A DNA stretch of 64,000 nt from positions 1-64,000 of the forward strand of contig CAZVEH010000004.1 in assembly GCA_964625775.1 (NCBI GenBank). Reading direction: 5' to 3'. This DNA comes from GCA-2786165 sp964625775. GTDB lineage: Bacteria; Pseudomonadota; Gammaproteobacteria; Legionellales; Legionellaceae. A program made the position numbers and the translations under genes. Below, piece after piece: positions 34,291-43,695 of the stretch. Within the stretch, counting starts at the first letter, position 1. Each line of letters begins with the position of its first letter. Below the pieces are notes generated by a model. That model saw only the letters and a list, made by a program, of their open reading frames with translations, made no database searches and had not been told where the DNA came from.

Positions 34291-34626
34291 ATGAAGAAAA
34301 ACACATCTACATCCTACTACTTCTATGCAGCTTATCTTAGTGTCACCGTATGCGCTATTTTATTTACGTCGTATACTCGTGAATTAGCGCAAGCGATTTT
34401 AGTGGTGAACACCTATCTGAATGATTTTTTGAGCTGGATTTTCAGCCCATCCTCACTGGGTGTGAGTTTACGCCAAATTGTATCTTTGGCCCTAACGCCT
34501 ATCCTGATTGTCGCCATTCCAACGCTCATTTATCGACTGCTCAAACACCAAATGCCACCTTATTTGGTGCAAGTCATTTGGGTACTGTGGATCATAACTG
34601 CGCTTGCACATTTACTAAGCCAATAA
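34291..34626 (+). CDS. Small membrane protein of unknown function
   Basis: The 111-residue protein has three hydrophobic segments (about 8-24, 55-80 and 88-108). I do not recognise a family. It starts 10 bases after the thiolase gene and ends 10 bases before the carboxylase beta gene, so it is part of the operon. ATG at 34291 is chosen; the upstream extension is the thiolase gene in another frame. Confidence 0.75.
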   Translation: MKKNTSTSYYFYAAYLSVTVCAILFTSYTRELAQAILVVNTYLNDFLSWIFSPSSLGVSLRQIVSLALTPILIVAIPTLIYRLLKHQMPPYLVQVIWVLWIITALAHLLSQ

Positions 34627-34636
34627 GGGTTGCCGC

Positions 34637-36244
34637 ATGGCCATTTTATCAAATCACATCAATCCCCAATCAAAAGAATTCAAAACCAATGCAGCCGCAA
34701 TGCAAGTTTTGGTCACCCAATTACAAAAGACCATCGCTGAGATCGCACAGGGCGGCGGAGCGCGTGCGCGCGAACGTCATCAGCAACATGGTAAGCTTTT
34801 GCCGCGTGAACGTTTAGAACAGTTACTTGATCCAGGTAGCCCTTTTTTAGAATTATCTCAATTGGCTGCTTATCAAGTTTACGAAGATGATTTACCTGCA
34901 GCGGGCATCATTACGGGTCTCGGCATTATTGCGGGTCAAGAATGTTTGATTGCCATCAACGATGCCACCGTCAAAGGGGGAACTTATTATCCCTTAACGG
35001 TGAAAAAACATTTGCGTGCACAAGAAATTGCCCAAGATAATCATCTACCCTGTATTTATATTGTCGATTCAGGTGGGGCTTTTTTACCCATGCAAGATCA
35101 AGTATTCCCAGACCGCGATCATTTTGGTCGGATTTTTTATAATCAAGCCAATCTATCCGCAAACAATATTCCACAAATTGCTGTTGTCATGGGCTCGTGT
35201 ACCGCGGGCGGCGCTTATGTGCCTGCCATGGCAGATATCGCCATCATGGTACGAAAACAATCTACAATTTTTCTTGGCGGCCCACCTTTGGTCAAAGCAG
35301 CCACTGGTGAAGTCATTAGCGCGGAGGAATTGGGTGGTGCTGATGTTCACTGCCGTCAATCGGGCGTCGCAGACTATTATGCTGACAATGACGCGCACGC
35401 TTTGGTATTAGCCCGAGACGCGGTCAAAGCACTCAACCGCACCAAACTCGCTCCGTTGCAACGTATCGCAAGCCGAGAGCCTTTGTACGATCCCAAAGAA
35501 TTATACGGGATCATCCCCGAGGATCCCCGCAAACCATTTGACTGCCGTGATGTGATCGCACGAATTGTCGACGGATCTGAAGTTGATGAGTTCAAAGCAC
35601 TCTATGGCACCACCTTGGTCTGTGGATTTGCGCATCTCTATGGCTACCCGATTGGAATTATTGCCAATAATGGCATTTTATTTGGTGAATCCGCCCTAAA
35701 AGGCGCTCACTTTATTCAACTCTGCACCCAAAGAGGCATTCCCCTGGTGTTTTTGCAAAACATCACGGGGTTTATGGTGGGCAGCAAATATGAAGCAGCT
35801 GGCATCGCCAAACATGGCGCAAAAATGGTCACCGCAGTGGCATCAGCACGAGTTCCCAAATTTACAGTCATCATTGGCGGCAGTTTTGGTGCGGGTAATT
35901 ACGCCATGTGTGGACGTGCATATGCGCCTAGATTTTTATGGTCATGGCCCAATGCACGCATTTCCGTCATGGGAGGCGAACAAGCTGCCTCTGTGTTGGC
36001 CGACATTCATCGAGAAAAATATCTCAAACGCAACACACCTTGGTCTACTGAGGAAGAGGATGCGTTTAAAGCACAACTTCGTCATCAATATGAAACCCAA
36101 GGCAATGCCTATTACGCCAGTGCACGGTTATGGGATGATGGCGTTATTGCACCAGAAGATACTCGAAAAATCCTAGGCTTGAGCATATCAGCTAGTCTCA
36201 ACGCGCCCATTGAGACCACACAATTTGGCATTTTTAGGATGTGA
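34637..36244 (+). CDS. liuB: Methylcrotonyl-CoA carboxylase beta subunit
   Basis: The 535-residue carboxyltransferase transfers CO2 from carboxybiotin to 3-methylcrotonyl-CoA in leucine breakdown. The family landmarks are GKLLPRERLEQLLDPGSPFLE, GSCTAGGAYVPAM, IFLGGPPLVKAATGE, the FLQNITGFMVG oxyanion segment, GSFGAGNYAMCGRAY and WPNARISVMGG. Close relatives act on propionyl-CoA; neighbours liuC, liuD and liuE favour methylcrotonyl-CoA. The length is normal. Confidence 0.94.
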   Translation: MAILSNHINPQSKEFKTNAAAMQVLVTQLQKTIAEIAQGGGARARERHQQHGKLLPRERLEQLLDPGSPFLELSQLAAYQVYEDDLPAAGIITGLGIIAGQECLIAINDATVKGGTYYPLTVKKHLRAQEIAQDNHLPCIYIVDSGGAFLPMQDQVFPDRDHFGRIFYNQANLSANNIPQIAVVMGSCTAGGAYVPAMADIAIMVRKQSTIFLGGPPLVKAATGEVISAEELGGADVHCRQSGVADYYADNDAHALVLARDAVKALNRTKLAPLQRIASREPLYDPKELYGIIPEDPRKPFDCRDVIARIVDGSEVDEFKALYGTTLVCGFAHLYGYPIGIIANNGILFGESALKGAHFIQLCTQRGIPLVFLQNITGFMVGSKYEAAGIAKHGAKMVTAVASARVPKFTVIIGGSFGAGNYAMCGRAYAPRFLWSWPNARISVMGGEQAASVLADIHREKYLKRNTPWSTEEEDAFKAQLRHQYETQGNAYYASARLWDDGVIAPEDTRKILGLSISASLNAPIETTQFGIFRM

Positions 36245-36245
36245 C

Positions 36246-37019
36246 ATGAGCAAATTACTCACTGAACTCAAAGACCATGTGTTGACTCTGACCTTGAACC
36301 ATCCTGAAAAACATAATGCGTTTGATGATGAGATACTCAGTTTATTAGATAGCGCATTGGATCAAGCGCAACAGAATGCAGACGCTCACGTGATTGTGCT
36401 CCAAGCCCGGGGACGTCATTTTTCCGCTGGTGCTGATTTGGCGTGGATGAAACGTATGGTGCATTTGAGTGAAGCGGACAATCGCGCCGATGCATTACGT
36501 TTTGCTCAAATTATACATAAACTCTATAGAAGCCCCAAACCCACTATAGCCTTGGTGCAAGGCGCAACCTATGGCGGCGGTATTGGATTGATTGCTGCGT
36601 GCGACATTGCCTTTGCCACAGAAACAGCCCAATTTTGTTTTTCTGAGGTCTCGTTGGGATTGGTCCCTGCGGTCATCAGTCCTTATGTCATTCAAGCCAT
36701 TGGCGCACGGGCCGCAACTGCTTTGTTTTTAAGCGCAGAAGTATTTCACGCGCCCAAAGCGCATGCTTTACAGTTGATTCATACCCTGGTCAAAGAGGAA
36801 GACTTACACAGATTAGGATTAGAACACGCCAAGCGCATAGCACAGTTTCCAAAACAAGCCCTGCAAAGAGCCAAATCTTTGGTAAGAACCGTGCAAGGTC
36901 AAGAGATCAATGACACTTTGCTTGCGCATACGGCCGAGCTGATCGCACACATGCGCGTATCCACCGAAGCACAAGATGCATTACACTTGTTTTTAAATCA
37001 CTCTTCAGGATCAGGATGA
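36246..37019 (+). CDS. liuC: Methylglutaconyl-CoA hydratase (enoyl-CoA hydratase family)
   Basis: The 257-residue crotonase-fold protein has GRHFSAGADLAWMK, the oxyanion region GATYGGGIGLIAACD and the catalytic acid region CFSEVSLGLVPAVIS. Typical LiuC proteins show the DLAWM segment. It hydrates 3-methylglutaconyl-CoA to HMG-CoA. I choose the ATG at 36246, directly after the liuB stop; a longer frame overlaps liuB. Its stop overlaps the liuD start as ATGA. Confidence 0.92.
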   Translation: MSKLLTELKDHVLTLTLNHPEKHNAFDDEILSLLDSALDQAQQNADAHVIVLQARGRHFSAGADLAWMKRMVHLSEADNRADALRFAQIIHKLYRSPKPTIALVQGATYGGGIGLIAACDIAFATETAQFCFSEVSLGLVPAVISPYVIQAIGARAATALFLSAEVFHAPKAHALQLIHTLVKEEDLHRLGLEHAKRIAQFPKQALQRAKSLVRTVQGQEINDTLLAHTAELIAHMRVSTEAQDALHLFLNHSSGSG

Positions 37020-39010
37020 CTATGTTTCGCAAACTACTAATTGCTAATCGTGGGGAAATTGCCTGTCGAATCATTCGCACAGCGCGCAAGATGGGTATCA
37101 ACACAGTCGCAGTGTATTCAGAGGCAGACAGAAATAGTTTACATGTCCAACAAGCAGATCAAGCTTTTTATTTGGGCCCTGCGCCCGCCACAGAAAGCTA
37201 CCTCAATATTGCAGCCCTCATGAAGATCGCCAAAGACTGTGGCGCTGAGGCAATCCATCCTGGATATGGTTTTTTATCTGAAAATCAAGAATTTGCACAA
37301 GCATGTGCAGCCGCGAATATCACCTTTATTGGACCTTCGGTCGAAGCTTTAAACATCATGGGCTCAAAACTATTGGCCAAGCAGCATTTGGCCAATAGTC
37401 CAGTCCCCTTGATTCCAGGCTACCATGGTGAAGATCAATCCGACCAGCGTCTGCTGAATGAAGCCAAAGCCATGGGATTCCCCGTTCTCATCAAAGCCGC
37501 AAACGGAGGCGGCGGCAAAGGAATGCGGACGGTGACTCAAACAGAGGGGTTTTTAGAAGCCTTGGCTGCAGCCCGGCGTGAATCATTGTCCAGTTTTGCC
37601 GATGATACGATGATTTTAGAGAAACTGGTGCAAAATCCTCGCCACATTGAAATCCAAATCATGGCGGATAATTTTGATCAGGTGGTTCATTTGTTTGAAC
37701 GCGATTGCTCGATTCAGCGTCGTCATCAAAAAGTGCTCGAAGAAGCTCCTGCCAATCATCTGCAGCCCGAGTTGCGACAAAAATTGGCAGATGCAGCTAT
37801 TGCGGTCGCCAAAGCCATCCGCTATCGAGGTGCGGGCACAGTTGAGTGTTTGGTCGATGATACGAATCAATTTTATTTCATGGAAATGAATACGCGTTTA
37901 CAAGTAGAGCACCCCGTGACAGAAATGATCACAGGTTTGGATTTGGTCGAATGGCAAATCAAAATTGCCGCCAATCATCCTCTACCCTGCTCACAATCTG
38001 ATATTCACGCGCATGGCCATGCTCTAGAATGTAGGCTGTACGCAGAAGATCCCTCACACGACTTTATGCCCTCCACAGGCCATATACGATTTTTACGCCA
38101 GCCACACACCGAGCATTTACGTATCGATACCGGCGTCAACGCGCATGCTGCGATTTCTATGTATTATGATCCGATGATTGCAAAGCTCATCACCTGGGGC
38201 GAAACCAGGGCAGAAGCCATTCAACGCATGGCGACAGCATTACAACAGTATCATTTAGGCGGGGTCAAAACCAACCGCGCTTTTCTTTTGGCTATTCTGC
38301 AGCATCCTTTATTTTTGGCCAATACCTTTACCACGCAGTTTCTAGGTCAAACAACGCTAGAAATCCCTGCTGTAGACAGTGCTCAAGCAGTTTTTTTGGC
38401 AGCTGCCCTGGATTATACCGCGCTCACACATCAAGCTGATCCGTTATATCAAGCAACGTTTGGCTGGCAAATGCATTTGAACAGCCAGTGGATCTGGCAT
38501 TATCGCTGCGGTGATCAGTCCTTTGCGATCCAGGTAAAGCCCCGCACCCACACTCAACTCAGTTTGACCCGCCTGGACACCCAAACCCTACGTCCCACCA
38601 CTTGTTCAACCCCAGACACCCTAGACCTTTCCCTCAGCTGCTCAGACGATACGCTGCGCTATGATGATGGGCATACCATCCGTTGCGTTTATTACGAACG
38701 AGCCGCATCTGTCTTAACGCTCTATACCCCTGAAGGCCCTGTTGAGTTTCAACGCGTCCAACAGGAGAAAAACAGTGATCAAACCACTCATCAAGCACAA
38801 TTAACCGCCCCGATGCCAGGCACGGTAGTGGCTATTTTGAAACAAATTGGCGACCAAGTTGTACCGGGTGATGGGCTGATAGTCCTAGAAGCGATGAAGA
38901 TGGAGCACACAATTCGCGCGCCCAATGCCGGTACCGTCCAAGATATTTTTTATCCCGTGGGCGCACAAGTCTCCGAAGGCACTACCTTAGCGGCATTGGA
39001 GCCCTTATGA
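37016..39010 (+). CDS. liuD: Methylcrotonyl-CoA carboxylase alpha (biotin) subunit
   Basis: The 664-residue subunit contains a biotin carboxylase domain (about 1-450: LLIANRGEIACRIIRTARK, IHPGYGFLSEN, GGGGKGMR, FMEMNTRLQVEHPVTE) and a C-terminal biotin carrier domain with the biotinylated Lys in LEAMKMEH. It makes carboxybiotin for LiuB. The biotin is attached by BirA encoded elsewhere. Starts at 37016 (ATGA overlap) and 37022 are both possible. The liuE gene overlaps its stop. Confidence 0.95.
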   Translation: MTMFRKLLIANRGEIACRIIRTARKMGINTVAVYSEADRNSLHVQQADQAFYLGPAPATESYLNIAALMKIAKDCGAEAIHPGYGFLSENQEFAQACAAANITFIGPSVEALNIMGSKLLAKQHLANSPVPLIPGYHGEDQSDQRLLNEAKAMGFPVLIKAANGGGGKGMRTVTQTEGFLEALAAARRESLSSFADDTMILEKLVQNPRHIEIQIMADNFDQVVHLFERDCSIQRRHQKVLEEAPANHLQPELRQKLADAAIAVAKAIRYRGAGTVECLVDDTNQFYFMEMNTRLQVEHPVTEMITGLDLVEWQIKIAANHPLPCSQSDIHAHGHALECRLYAEDPSHDFMPSTGHIRFLRQPHTEHLRIDTGVNAHAAISMYYDPMIAKLITWGETRAEAIQRMATALQQYHLGGVKTNRAFLLAILQHPLFLANTFTTQFLGQTTLEIPAVDSAQAVFLAAALDYTALTHQADPLYQATFGWQMHLNSQWIWHYRCGDQSFAIQVKPRTHTQLSLTRLDTQTLRPTTCSTPDTLDLSLSCSDDTLRYDDGHTIRCVYYERAASVLTLYTPEGPVEFQRVQQEKNSDQTTHQAQLTAPMPGTVVAILKQIGDQVVPGDGLIVLEAMKMEHTIRAPNAGTVQDIFYPVGAQVSEGTTLAALEPL

Positions 39011-39909
39011 CGCAACCTGAGGTGACCATTTTAGAAGTGGGCCCCAGGGATGGGCTACAAAATGAAGCCCTATTTGTGCAAACCAAATATAAAATGGAAT
39101 TCATTCGTTTGCTTACTGAAACCGGGTTACAACATATTGAAGTCACCAGTTTTGTGTCACCCAAAGCCATCATGCAACTGGCGGACCATGAAGCTTTATT
39201 TCACGCCATACATAAACCCGATCACATCCATTTTTCAGCCTTAATTCCCAATGAACAAGGCATGCAACAGGCGCTCCAAGCAGGCGTCAAAGAAATTGCC
39301 ATTTTCACCGCAGCCAGCGAATCCTTCAACCAACGCAATATCAATTGTTCTATCAACGAGAGCATCGCCCGTTTTGAACCGGTGATGCAAATGGCCAAAG
39401 CACATCATATATGGGTGCGCGCTTATATTTCTTGTGCACTGGGGTGTCCGTATGAGGGCGATATTTTACCCTCGCAGGTCACTGCTGTGGCAAAAAAACT
39501 ACTTCAGCTTGGCGTGAATGAAATTGATTTGGGCGATACCATTGGCGTCGGTACCCCAAAGCAAACCAAACAATTGATTGAGACCATCAGCCGGGATGTC
39601 CCCCTTACTCAGTTGGCCATGCATTTTCATGATACCTATGGGCAGGCAATTGCTAATATCCACGAGGCTTTGAATTGCGGTATTCGCCGCTTTGATAGCG
39701 CCGTCGCAGGATTAGGCGGCTGCCCGTACGCGCGTGGCGCCAGCGGCAATGTGGCCACCGAAGACGTGCTGTATTTGATGCATGGATTGGGCTTACACAC
39801 TGGAATTGATATTTTTAAGATCGTGTCAGCTGGGGATATGATTTGTAAAATTCTAGGCCGCAGAAATCAATCTAAAGTTGCCAATGCTTTGTTGGCCAAT
39901 CAAACATAA
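39007..39909 (+). CDS. liuE: Hydroxymethylglutaryl-CoA lyase
   Basis: The 300-residue TIM-barrel enzyme splits HMG-CoA into acetoacetate and acetyl-CoA. Diagnostic segments are EVGPRDGLQNE, ISCALGCPYEG, HFHDTYGQAIANI and the catalytic Cys loop GLGGCPYARGASGN. It closes the leucine-degradation operon (ATGA overlap with liuD). The isovaleryl-CoA dehydrogenase gene (liuA) usually found with these genes is absent from the window. Confidence 0.95.
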   Translation: MTQPEVTILEVGPRDGLQNEALFVQTKYKMEFIRLLTETGLQHIEVTSFVSPKAIMQLADHEALFHAIHKPDHIHFSALIPNEQGMQQALQAGVKEIAIFTAASESFNQRNINCSINESIARFEPVMQMAKAHHIWVRAYISCALGCPYEGDILPSQVTAVAKKLLQLGVNEIDLGDTIGVGTPKQTKQLIETISRDVPLTQLAMHFHDTYGQAIANIHEALNCGIRRFDSAVAGLGGCPYARGASGNVATEDVLYLMHGLGLHTGIDIFKIVSAGDMICKILGRRNQSKVANALLANQT

Positions 39910-39937
39910 TATATGTCCAAATAAAAAACACATTGTC

Positions 39938-39966
39938 TTGATAAAATTAATCACTTGTATTAAAAT
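39938..39966 (+). promoter_or_regulatory. Sigma70-type promoter for the membrane orphan gene
   Basis: TTGATA (39938-39943) and TAAAAT (39961-39966) are separated by 17 bases, near consensus on both boxes, 25 bases before the start at 39991. Confidence 0.6.
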
Positions 39967-39990
39967 TGCTTTTTTTATACGAGAGTAGCC

Positions 39991-41115
39991 ATGTCACCCT
40001 TATCTTTTGAGCACACGTATAAAGCCACATGGAAAAGCGGCGACAGGGAATACACGATAACAAAACCTTTTCGGTTTCAAGTATTTTTAGGAGAAAAACC
40101 CAGGGTCGATTTTAACAGCCTAGCGACGAACGAACTTACTTTTTCTGCACGTGACCTAGACAAAATTAGTGATACATTTCAAAAACAAAGAATTGATTTC
40201 GCAAAAAAACTCATTAACATGAAACCATTTATTGGACCTAGGGCACTCTTCTCTAGCGATCGATATATTGAAAGAGACCTCTTCTTGTTACTTGGACTTT
40301 CAGCAGATCCTGAATTAACACAAGCCCTAGATGCTCTAAGAAAAACACATCCCTATCAAGCAAAGAATGAAGAACATTTTGAAGAACTATTCACACAGCA
40401 TTCTCAAAGCATCATCAACTTTACACAAAACATAGCTCTAAGACCTGCTTTTCAAAGCATGATGGATAGGCTTTATTTGAGCATTGCGCTGGACTATAAA
40501 ATAAGACAATCACATTGGCTCTTTAAAAAAGAAACGTATGCTTATCTCAGCACTATAGTGTTAAAAATACCTGTGGCATTCGTACAGCTTGCTGTTTGGT
40601 TTGTGACTTTTGCAGGATTGATGCTGTTTTATGTCACCCCTATGATCCTCTCCGGAGCTCTTCTGACAACATTGCCAGTAGTGGCACCATGGATATCCCT
40701 ATTAGCATTTACACTTGCGATAATTACATCTTTGATTGGCTCACTCGCGCTTGTACATACGACACACAAATATATGGAATTTATTTTTAAGGCAGTCGAC
40801 CGTCCTTTTCTATGCGCATCCTATTGGATTGATTATGCTGTTGGAGCTCTTTTTGGTGTTCAGTTTTTTGCGTTTGAGCTTTCAGAGTTACTTGCGAAAA
40901 TGAATCACCCTATAGAATCCTACAGTATCGCCATAGCTCAACCAGCACCTGAGTCGGATACATCTCCAGCGTCGGCGACCATTGCAAGCTTCTTCCAGCC
41001 CGGAGAAGAAGAAGTCGTCATAGCGTCCTATGAAACACCCACGCCTGGGGTATTCGTCGATGTAAGGGATGAGTATAGTGACGATGAGTGTGCTAGTGTG
41101 CTGTCCATAGATTAG
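39991..41115 (+). CDS. Orphan protein with central membrane helices
   Basis: I do not recognise this 374-residue protein. The N-terminal 180 residues are soluble and helical with a Lys- and Glu-rich character. Residues about 190-260 contain two to three strong membrane segments (IPVAFVQLAVWFVTFAGLMLF and later helices), with another hydrophobic stretch near 280-300. The C-terminal 60 residues are acidic and disordered (EEEVVIASYE, DEYSDDECASVLSID). It has its own promoter and no operon partner. A membrane-targeted effector is possible but unproved. Confidence 0.7.
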   Translation: MSPLSFEHTYKATWKSGDREYTITKPFRFQVFLGEKPRVDFNSLATNELTFSARDLDKISDTFQKQRIDFAKKLINMKPFIGPRALFSSDRYIERDLFLLLGLSADPELTQALDALRKTHPYQAKNEEHFEELFTQHSQSIINFTQNIALRPAFQSMMDRLYLSIALDYKIRQSHWLFKKETYAYLSTIVLKIPVAFVQLAVWFVTFAGLMLFYVTPMILSGALLTTLPVVAPWISLLAFTLAIITSLIGSLALVHTTHKYMEFIFKAVDRPFLCASYWIDYAVGALFGVQFFAFELSELLAKMNHPIESYSIAIAQPAPESDTSPASATIASFFQPGEEEVVIASYETPTPGVFVDVRDEYSDDECASVLSID

Positions 41116-41239
41116 GCATATATCACTGTAAATGTAACTCCCCACGTCAATTTGATACAACCCAGCCAATCGGTACGCTTCGTATCGTAAATTTGATTGC
41201 CCATGTGTTGGCCCACTTCTGAATACCTTCAAAACAAGC

Positions 41240-42403
41240 TCATTTATCAAAAAAATATTTTTTCACTCCAACTGCCCAAGGATAAACCTGAACGTTATCA
41301 ATATTTTTTATATATTGCTCTCTACTTAAGCAAATAGCTTCGCAATCCCCAAAATCATGTGCGAGTGTTTTTAATGTTGATAAATGACGAGCCTCCACTA
41401 TGGTAGCGCTTTTTATTTCGATAAATAGCGTTTTCTGACCAGGACGCTCAACGACCAAATCAATTTCTGCATCGTCTTTGGTAGCCAAATAAGAAAAGCG
41501 GTAATTACGATGTCGATAACTTGCTAATTGTATACATTGATTAAGAATAAAATGCTCAAAAGCCTCACCAAAGGCTGACGTACTTTCCATCAATGATATT
41601 TCAGTTAACCCCATAAGTGCTCTTACCACGCCTGTATCAAAAAAATAAAATTTTGGTTTTTTGCTGAGTCTTTTACGAAATGAATGTTGAAATGGGTATA
41701 AATAATATCCAATTAAGGTGTCTTCCAAAATCGAAAAATAATCTCGCACAGTATAGTCAGAAACCCCTACATCTTGCGCAATGTTTGAAAAATTTATCTT
41801 TTTCCCATTGCATTGTGCTGCTACCTCTAAAAAATATCGAAATGGCGCTAAGTCGCGAACATATTTTTCTGCCCAAACTTCTTCTTTCAAATACAAATTG
41901 ACATAAGTTTCTAAAAAAAGCTGTTTTTCAAGCTCATCCGTCCATTCAAATTGCTTTGGCAACATGCCATATTGTACAGCATGAGAAAGATTAAATCGCG
42001 CTCCAACCTCTAGGTAAGTGAATGGATAAAGATGGTAAAGAAGTGCTCTACCTGCCAGTAAATTGGCGCCACCATGTCTTAGTTTTTTAGCGCTCGAGCC
42101 GGTGAGAATAAATATTTTATCGGTCGTCTCTATCAGGTCATGGACAATATCCAACAGTTTGGGCAGTTTCTGAATTTCATCAATAATCACGTAAGATTGT
42201 GTATCGGGCATCGCCCTGACAATCTCGCCCAATGCATCTGGGTTCCGTGCAAAATGATTTTCGTTTTTAGCCTCAAGTAAATTAATCATGAGCGCATCTT
42301 GAAGCCAGGGCAAAGATTTCAGCAACGTTGTCTTTCCCACTCCGCGTGCACCAAATAAAAAGGCGCTTTGTTTTTCACTGAGTTGTATCAATCGTTCAAA
42401 CAT
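41240..42403 (-). CDS. AAA ATPase with DUF4143 domain
   Basis: The 387-residue protein has an N-terminal AAA domain (Walker A GARGVGKTTLL, residues 18-27; Walker B VIIDEIQKL at 72-80; GSSAKKLRHGGANLLAGRA) and a C-terminal DUF4143 part with the nuclease-like signature AEIDLVVERP and LFIEIKSA. Such proteins are widespread in accessory DNA with unknown function; a role with DNA or as a toxin-linked ATPase has been proposed. Two direct repeats upstream (42407 and 42439) may be operators. Confidence 0.88.
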   Translation of the reverse strand: MFERLIQLSEKQSAFLFGARGVGKTTLLKSLPWLQDALMINLLEAKNENHFARNPDALGEIVRAMPDTQSYVIIDEIQKLPKLLDIVHDLIETTDKIFILTGSSAKKLRHGGANLLAGRALLYHLYPFTYLEVGARFNLSHAVQYGMLPKQFEWTDELEKQLFLETYVNLYLKEEVWAEKYVRDLAPFRYFLEVAAQCNGKKINFSNIAQDVGVSDYTVRDYFSILEDTLIGYYLYPFQHSFRKRLSKKPKFYFFDTGVVRALMGLTEISLMESTSAFGEAFEHFILNQCIQLASYRHRNYRFSYLATKDDAEIDLVVERPGQKTLFIEIKSATIVEARHLSTLKTLAHDFGDCEAICLSREQYIKNIDNVQVYPWAVGVKKYFFDK

Positions 42404-42406
42404 ATA

Positions 42407-42449
42407 TACGCCATTTTTAGTGTGTTTTTTATAAAATGTACGCCATTTT
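42407..42449. promoter_or_regulatory. Direct repeat TACGCCATTTT, two copies 32 bp apart
   Basis: TACGCCATTTT occurs at 42407-42417 and 42439-42449, just upstream of the AAA/DUF4143 start. A 32-base period is three helical turns, which would put two protein-binding sites on one face of the DNA. On the coding strand they read AAAATGGCGTA. Confidence 0.4.
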
Positions 42450-42491
42450 CAAAAAAAATCAATAAAATATCACAACATTTGTTGCAGTAGG

Positions 42492-42537
42492 CGACCGAAT
42501 GAACGCAATAAGATCAACAAAGAGATCGACGTTTTCG
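42492..42537. repeat. Diverged internal fragment of the CAGGACTTAC element
   Basis: GACCGAATGAAC to GAGATCGACGTTTTCG aligns with the element interior at 25038-25082 with about one gap and several mismatches. Neither terminus is present. Tentative. Confidence 0.4.
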
Positions 42538-42606
42538 CCGCTCTGGCTTGACAAGAATGAGCTGCAAGCTTAGCATTGCTGCGATTGGATTTTTTAGGAT
42601 TCTACC

Positions 42607-43575
42607 ATGCCAATTCACCATTCAAGAACCCTGGTGAGTGACGACTTTGAAGCAGTGAATCGCTTGATCGTCGATAAAATTAAAGCACAAACTGGTTTAA
42701 TTGATGATTTGGCAAATCATATTATTCAGAGTGGTGGCAAACGACTGCGTCCATTATTGGTGCTATTGTCTAGCCAAGCATGTTGTTACCAGGGCAAGAA
42801 CCACATCCAACTGGCTGCCATGATCGAGTTATTCCATACGGCTACCTTACTGCATGATGATGTGGTGGACGAATCCACTTTACGTCGAGGTCAGCAAACT
42901 GCGCATGGCATTTGGGGCTCTAAAGCCAGTATTTTGGTAGGTGATTATTTATTCACACTCTATATGCAATTGTTAATTGCTTTAGAAGATTTTTCTATTA
43001 TGCGACTGTTGTCTGAAATTTCTCACCAAACTGCGTGTGGTGAAATTCGACAGTTACACAATCGACACAAAGACACCCTATCAATGGACGATTATTTTAC
43101 AGTCATTCGAGACAAAACCTCATTGCTTTTTGCTGCATCTACTGCAAGCGGAGCTATGCTCGCCAAAACTGACGAAGCCACCATCCAAGGTTTGTATGCT
43201 TATGGATTGCACTTAGGCAATGCCTTTCAGCTGATTGATGATGCGCTGGATTATTGTTCTGATGTCCAAACCTTGGGTAAAAATATCGGTGACGACTTAG
43301 CGGATGGCAAAGCAACGTTGCCGTTGTTGTATGCTTTACAACACGGCACAGCTTTACAACAACAAAAAATAAGAACGAGTTTGAACAAAGGAACATTAGA
43401 ATTTTTGCCTGATATCATGAGAGCAATTACCGACACAGAGGCTATTGCGTATACCAAAGACATTGCAAAACAAGAAGTCGACAAAGCGGTGAGTTCTTTA
43501 GACATTCTCCCAGATTCTGTTTATAAAACAGCTTTGGCAAATATCGCTCGCTATGCTTTAGAGCGTGATCATTAA
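42607..43575 (+). CDS. ispB: Octaprenyl diphosphate synthase
   Basis: The 322-residue trans-prenyltransferase makes the quinone side-chain precursor. Both aspartate-rich motifs are present: LLHDDVVDES (DDVVD at 84-88) and LIDDALDY (DDALD at 211-215), with GGKRLRP near residue 43. In gammaproteobacteria ispB lies near rplU-rpmA; here those genes are about 2.7 kb away with ychF-pth-rplY in between, so local order has been rearranged. Confidence 0.94.
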   Translation: MPIHHSRTLVSDDFEAVNRLIVDKIKAQTGLIDDLANHIIQSGGKRLRPLLVLLSSQACCYQGKNHIQLAAMIELFHTATLLHDDVVDESTLRRGQQTAHGIWGSKASILVGDYLFTLYMQLLIALEDFSIMRLLSEISHQTACGEIRQLHNRHKDTLSMDDYFTVIRDKTSLLFAASTASGAMLAKTDEATIQGLYAYGLHLGNAFQLIDDALDYCSDVQTLGKNIGDDLADGKATLPLLYALQHGTALQQQKIRTSLNKGTLEFLPDIMRAITDTEAIAYTKDIAKQEVDKAVSSLDILPDSVYKTALANIARYALERDH

Positions 43576-43695
43576 CGCCCTTTAGACACAATCATAAAGT
43601 AACCGTCGATCTCACCAGAACCGTTCAGAGTGAGCAGATGATAAGGAATGCATCCGTCTCGAAAGCTGCTCCTCAGAGCGAACAAGTAGCGACCA

